Shown here: positions 60,718-64,000 of the stretch, in pieces
Layout of the letters: each line of letters opens with the position of its first letter
Numbering within the stretch: position 1 is the stretch's first letter
From: PALSA-612 sp963742925
GTDB lineage: Bacteria > Actinomycetota > Thermoleophilia > Gaiellales > Gaiellaceae
Direction: 5' to 3'
DNA length: 64,000 nucleotides
NCBI GenBank assembly: GCA_963742925.1
Contig: CAVUNV010000006.1
Location: 214,547 to 278,546, forward strand
Notes under the pieces: generated by a model
What the model was told of the DNA's origin: nothing
What the model saw: the letters and a program-made list of their open reading frames with translations, nothing else
The model's database searches: none
Made by a program: the position numbers and the translations under genes

Positions 60718-61212
60718 CTACCCGCCTCCCCCGGCCGGAGGAGGCGAGGCGGCGAAGGTCGCCTGGAGACCGCGGATGAACGCCTCCTGGTCTCGCTTCG
60801 ACAGGCCGGCGTTCGGGTGGAGCACGACGTAGAACCAGGGTGGCATCGAGCCGCCCCTGATCGCGTCCGCGATGTCGCCGACGCCGGCGTCCTGTGGGCG
60901 GTTCCATTCGGAGAAGTTGAGCGCGGCGCGGCCGTCGATGACGTCTCGCTCGATCAGCCAGGAGGCGGGCGCGATGTTGCTGTACCACTTCCAGCTGGTC
61001 TGGTTGCTGTGGCAGTCGAAGCATGACCGCACAGCGAACGCGCGGGTCGCCGGAGAGTCCCATTGTGGCTCCTTGAGGACGGGCGGGTTCGTGTGGTCGC
61101 GACCGTAAGGAACGGCCTGGATGAGCAGGAAGACAACGATGAAACCACCCACGCCCCAGGCGATGAGACGCTTGATGGACAGCCGTCTTCGGCCGATCCT
61201 CACCCGAATCAC
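60718..61212 (-). CDS. Membrane-anchored haem-binding (Haem_bd) protein
   Basis: 164 aa. One N-terminal membrane helix (LIAWGVGGFIVVFLLIQAV), then a single c-type haem site in VRSCFDCHSNQTSWKWYSNI (CxxCH at about residue 64). This matches the Haem_bd family with the W-x-W-Y pattern and a later Met-containing GGSMPPWFYVVLHP as possible axial ligand. Likely exposed outside the membrane; an electron-transfer or sensing role is inferred. Confidence 0.82.
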   Translation of the reverse strand: MIRVRIGRRRLSIKRLIAWGVGGFIVVFLLIQAVPYGRDHTNPPVLKEPQWDSPATRAFAVRSCFDCHSNQTSWKWYSNIAPASWLIERDVIDGRAALNFSEWNRPQDAGVGDIADAIRGGSMPPWFYVVLHPNAGLSKRDQEAFIRGLQATFAASPPPAGGGG

Positions 61213-61308
61213 TGTCCGCGCACCGTGCCGACGCCGAATCGGTGGATCGCCTCGCTGAAGCTACGGGCAACTACCCATCTTCGAAGCGTACGTCCCGCGC
61301 ACGCTCGT

Positions 61309-61689
61309 TCAATCCGCGCGACCCCGGTTGTGTGATTGGCCGAAGTCGAGGCGGCCCGAGGCGGCGTGCTCGTCGTGGTGGAGGTCGTAGATCTTCTCGT
61401 GGTGCTCCAGCGTGTGGTGGTGGTTGCAGACCTTCTGGAGCGTCCCGTCGACCGGGTGCTCCCCCGTGCGGAGGCAGTACGGAACAGCGCAGGTACTGTG
61501 CCAGCGCGTCCAGGCGGCCACTGCCAGCGCGGCGATCAGCGGAACGGTGCCGATGATGCCGAGGAGGTTGCTGCCGCCGTTCGAGTAGCTGCTGTTCGCG
61601 AAGACGTCGGCCCAGAGCCCGATGGTGACTGCGAGCGAGACGGCGATCGCGAGCCCGATCAGGACGGCGCCGAGCTCGTTTCTCTTCAC
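61309..61689 (-). CDS. Small membrane protein with Cys/His-rich tail
   Basis: 126 aa. Two membrane helices (GAVLIGLAIAVSLAVTIGLW and LLGIIGTVPLIAALAVAAW) precede a cytosolic or external tail with CAVPYC, CNHHHTLEHHEKIYDLHHDE and a further His. Three Cys and nine or so His suggest metal binding. The GTG start overlaps the S9 peptidase stop by four bases, so it is translated with it. No family recognised. Confidence 0.65.
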   Translation of the reverse strand: MKRNELGAVLIGLAIAVSLAVTIGLWADVFANSSYSNGGSNLLGIIGTVPLIAALAVAAWTRWHSTCAVPYCLRTGEHPVDGTLQKVCNHHHTLEHHEKIYDLHHDEHAASGRLDFGQSHNRGRAD

Positions 61690-63485
61690 CGGGCACTCCC
61701 GCTGGCCAGCACGTTCTCGAGGAAGGCGATCGCCTTCGGGTACGCGTCCAGGCGGTTCGAGAGCCGCTTCAGCCCGTGGCCCTCGTCGTCGTACACGACC
61801 AGCTCGCAAGGGATCCCGCGGTCGGTCAGCGAGCGGTGGATCTGCCTCGCCTCGCCGACCGGAACGCGTGGGTCGTTCGCTCCGTGGATGATGAAGAGCG
61901 GCGCGCGGATCCGGTCGACGTGCGTCAGAGGCGACACCTCGAGAAGGAACTCGCGGTCGCGCTCGAGCGAGCCGTACTCGCGCTCGCGGAAGGCTCGACG
62001 CCAGGGAGCCGTGTGCTCGAGGAAGCTGACGAGGCTCGAGATCCCGACGATCTCGATCGCCGCGGCCCAGCGCTCGGGGTGGAAGGCGAGCCCGGCGAGC
62101 ACCATGTACCCGCCGTACGAGCCGCCGTAGAGGATCGCCCGCCCGGCGTCGACCCACTCGACGGTGCCCAGCCAGTCGTGCAGCGCAGCGAGGTCGCGCA
62201 CCGAGTCGAGGCGCTTGTGGACGTCGTCCAGGTGCTCGTAGCGCTTCCCGTAGCCGGTCGACCCGCGCACGTTGGGCGCTGCGACCGCGAAGCCTTTCGT
62301 GACGAAGAACTGCGCGAGCGGGCTGAAGATCGGCCGCAGCTGCGCCTCGGGACCGCCGTGGATCATGATCACGACCGGAAACGGGCCCTCCCCGGCCGGC
62401 CGGTAGAGGAACACCGGCACCGACTCGCCGTCGAAGGACGCGAAGCGGTGGAGCTCCGGCTCGACCAGCTCGCCGGCCGGGACCCCGCTCGGGCTCTCCG
62501 TGAGCCGTTCGCTCGCGCGTGTCTCCGTGTCGCAGTTCCAGACGTCGCCGGCGACGAGCGGCGAGGAGAAGTGGTAGGCGAGCCGGTGGCCGTCGGGCGA
62601 GAAGACGAAGGCGGCTGCGACGCCCCGCCCGGGGAGCTCGACCTCGCGACGGAGGTCGAGCGAGCGCGGGTCGCGGAGCTCGAGCCGCGTGTAGCCGTCG
62701 GCGTTCCAGTCGACGAGGAGCGCGCGGCCCGCCTCGTCGATCGCGCAGCCGATGTCCCACTCGGCCTCGATCACGTACTGCCAGCTCCGCTCGGCGACGA
62801 CGTAACGCGCGATGCCGACCGTGTTGCGTCCGACGCTCGTCGCGAACAGGAACGCGTCGCTCTCGGGCAGCCACGCGGGCGGGCCGACCTCCGAGTCGTC
62901 GTCGTGCGGAACGGCGGAGAACGACTCGCCGCTCTCGACGTCGACGAGGTGCAGATCGTTGTCGCCGCTCCGTTCGGTCGCCACGAGGACGGCCAGCGTC
63001 GCCCCGTCCGGCGAGAAGCCGGCGACGTCGCACCAGCCGCCCGGGGCGAAGACGAGCCGCTCCACGCCCGAGTCGAGCTCGCGCACGTAGACGTCGAAGT
63101 CGACCCCGTCGCGCCGGTTGCACGCGTACGCCAGCAGCCTGCCGTCGCGGCTCGCGCTCGGGGTTCGGTGGAAGTAGCCGGGCTCGACGACGAGCGGCTC
63201 CGGGACGGCGCCGGGCTCCGGATCGGCGTCCAGCACGTAGAGCTGCTCGAGCTCGTTTCCGCCCTCGTCCATCTGGAGCAGGATGCGCCCGCTCGCCGGC
63301 AGGAAGAAGCCGCCGACCGGCTCGGGCAGGTCAGTGAGCTGGACGAGCTCTCGCCCACCGACCACCTGCCGGTAGAGCTGCATCGTCCCGCCCAGATCCG
63401 AGGCGACGAGCGCCGACGAGCCGTCCGCGGTCAGGTCCGCCGGCACGGCCGTCCTCATCTCGAGCAGGTCGCGGAGCGTCGGCAC
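61686..63485 (-). CDS. S9-family prolyl oligopeptidase
   Basis: 599 aa. The N-terminal ~330 residues form a WD/beta-propeller (repeated SPDG-type turns, for example CDVAGFSPDGATLAVLVATE). The C-terminal alpha/beta hydrolase has the nucleophile motif ILYGGSYGGYMVLAGL, the Asp in IIHGANDPRVPVGEA and the His in VYDDEGHGLKRL, so the triad is complete. No signal peptide, so probably cytosolic, acting on short peptides or acyl-peptides. Confidence 0.9.
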   Translation of the reverse strand: MPTLRDLLEMRTAVPADLTADGSSALVASDLGGTMQLYRQVVGGRELVQLTDLPEPVGGFFLPASGRILLQMDEGGNELEQLYVLDADPEPGAVPEPLVVEPGYFHRTPSASRDGRLLAYACNRRDGVDFDVYVRELDSGVERLVFAPGGWCDVAGFSPDGATLAVLVATERSGDNDLHLVDVESGESFSAVPHDDDSEVGPPAWLPESDAFLFATSVGRNTVGIARYVVAERSWQYVIEAEWDIGCAIDEAGRALLVDWNADGYTRLELRDPRSLDLRREVELPGRGVAAAFVFSPDGHRLAYHFSSPLVAGDVWNCDTETRASERLTESPSGVPAGELVEPELHRFASFDGESVPVFLYRPAGEGPFPVVIMIHGGPEAQLRPIFSPLAQFFVTKGFAVAAPNVRGSTGYGKRYEHLDDVHKRLDSVRDLAALHDWLGTVEWVDAGRAILYGGSYGGYMVLAGLAFHPERWAAAIEIVGISSLVSFLEHTAPWRRAFREREYGSLERDREFLLEVSPLTHVDRIRAPLFIIHGANDPRVPVGEARQIHRSLTDRGIPCELVVYDDEGHGLKRLSNRLDAYPKAIAFLENVLASGSAR

Positions 63486-63525
63486 GAACCTGAGCCTACT
63501 CAGGCCGCGAGGCCCGAGTACGGTG

Positions 63526-63763
63526 CTAGTAGAACTTGTCTTCGGGCTCGGTCTTGTGCTGCTCCTCGCGCCACTCGGCCTGGTAGGCCTCCGCCTTCTC
63601 GAACTCGTCCTCGTACTCCTCCTGCTCGGCGGCCCGGGGCGGCCGGGTCCTCCTGCTCGGGGTGCTCGCCACGTTCGGTCTTGCGACGGTTCGCAACGAA
63701 CGCGATGACGAGGAGCGGAACGGCGACGGCCGCCACGACGATGATCGGGAGCACGTCCGGCAC
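63526..63763 (-). pseudogene. Small one-helix membrane protein, frame break
   Basis: About 79 aa. The N-terminal helix MPDVLPIIVVAAVAVPLLVI is followed by RRKTERGEHPEQED. A one-base shift in a G/C run near 63640 then leads to a charged helix, AEQEEYEDEFEKAEAYQAEW, ending PEDKFY at 63526. Continuing in the first frame gives Arg/Gly-rich sequence typical of a wrong frame. Function unknown. Confidence 0.5.
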
Positions 63764-63788
63764 CTCGTACTAGCGAGCCGACACCGAG

Positions 63789-63823
63789 ACGGGGAGGGGC
63801 CGCTGCGACGCGAACCTCCCCGT
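63789..63823 (-). terminator. Possible terminator after the MMPL gene
   Basis: ACGGGGAGG and CCTCCCCGT form a 9-bp stem with a 17-nt loop, 15 nt after the MMPL stop. No T-run. Confidence 0.35.
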
Positions 63824-63837
63824 GTCGTTCGGCGGCG

Positions 63838-64000
63838 CTACTTTGCGCGCGCCGGAGCCGTTCCGAGCGGGCGCTCGGTTGGCCTGCGCTCGTGCTCGAG
63901 CCTCGGCAGCCCGTCGAGCCAGGCCGGCAGGTACCAGTTGCGCTCGCCGAGCAGCTTCATCGTCGCGGGCAGGAGCACGGCCCGCACGATCGTGGCGTCG
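63838..64000 (-). CDS. MMPL-family transporter, C-terminal fragment (cut by window edge)
   Basis: The last ~53 residues of an RND/MMPL membrane transporter: DATIVRAVLLPATMKLLGER, then NWYLPAWLDGLPRLEHER. This ending is characteristic of MMPL proteins, which export lipids or other hydrophobic substrates. The rest lies beyond 64000. Confidence 0.75.
   Translation of the reverse strand, partial: DATIVRAVLLPATMKLLGERNWYLPAWLDGLPRLEHERRPTERPLGTAPARAK

Overview
This 64 kb window is GC-rich bacterial DNA. It carries the fused str/S10/spc/alpha ribosomal superoperon, with rpoBC and rplKAJL joined to it in the classical order. Actinobacterial-style beta and EF-G sequences, zinc-type S14, many GTG/TTG starts and TAnnnT -10 boxes point to an actinobacterium. 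The beta' insertion, MenJ-like reductases, DUF6916 and SnoaL/DUF4232 proteins make a deep lineage such as Thermoleophilia the best guess. That placement is inference, not a database result.

Region 1 (1-35,759, almost all minus strand, transcribed from high to low coordinates): tRNA-Met, rpmG, secE, nusG, rplK, rplA, rplJ, rplL, [SGNH hydrolase + MBOAT acyltransferase insertion], rpoB, rpoC, [inverted GGDEF gene], rpsL, rpsG, fusA, tuf, rpsJ, rplC-D-W-B, rpsS, rplV, rpsC, rplP, rpmC, rpsQ, rplN-X-E, rpsN, rpsH, rplF-R, rpsE, rpmD, rplO, secY, adk, map, infA, rpmJ, rpsM-K-D and the start of rpoA. Most neighbours overlap by 1-4 nt (TAGTG, GTGA, ATGA), so translation is probably coupled. The unusual feature is that L15, S5, S17, S3, L22 and L10 carry long Ala/Glu/Pro-rich tails. 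S17 is extreme: about 195 extra N-terminal residues that include a 45-nt minisatellite, with further extension visible upstream across a frame break.

Region 2 (35,760-46,620): accessory genes. These are a zinc-ribbon microprotein, a MarR regulator with a likely operator, a DUF1992-like protein, a prepilin peptidase fused to a pilin-like domain, two geranylgeranyl-reductase paralogues around a PPK2 kinase, two broken membrane-protein genes, a winged-helix protein and a large cyclase/STAND-ATPase/TPR protein with two frame breaks.

Region 3 (46,760-60,505): tRNA-Tyr, tRNA-Thr and tRNA-Asp, with YjbR, GYD, DUF6916, methyltransferase, DUF4232, SnoaL, SDR, a frameshifted Leu/Val dehydrogenase divergent from a MocR regulator, a GGDEF-EAL protein, a DUF1996 secreted protein and the principal sigma factor. 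The sigma gene has a long, structured upstream region.

Region 4 (60,506-64,000): a membrane-anchored haem-binding protein, an S9 prolyl-oligopeptidase coupled to a His-rich membrane protein, a small frameshifted membrane protein and the C-terminus of an MMPL transporter.

About a dozen frame disruptions occur, nearly all outside the essential core. They may be real decay, strain mixing or indel errors; sequence alone cannot decide.
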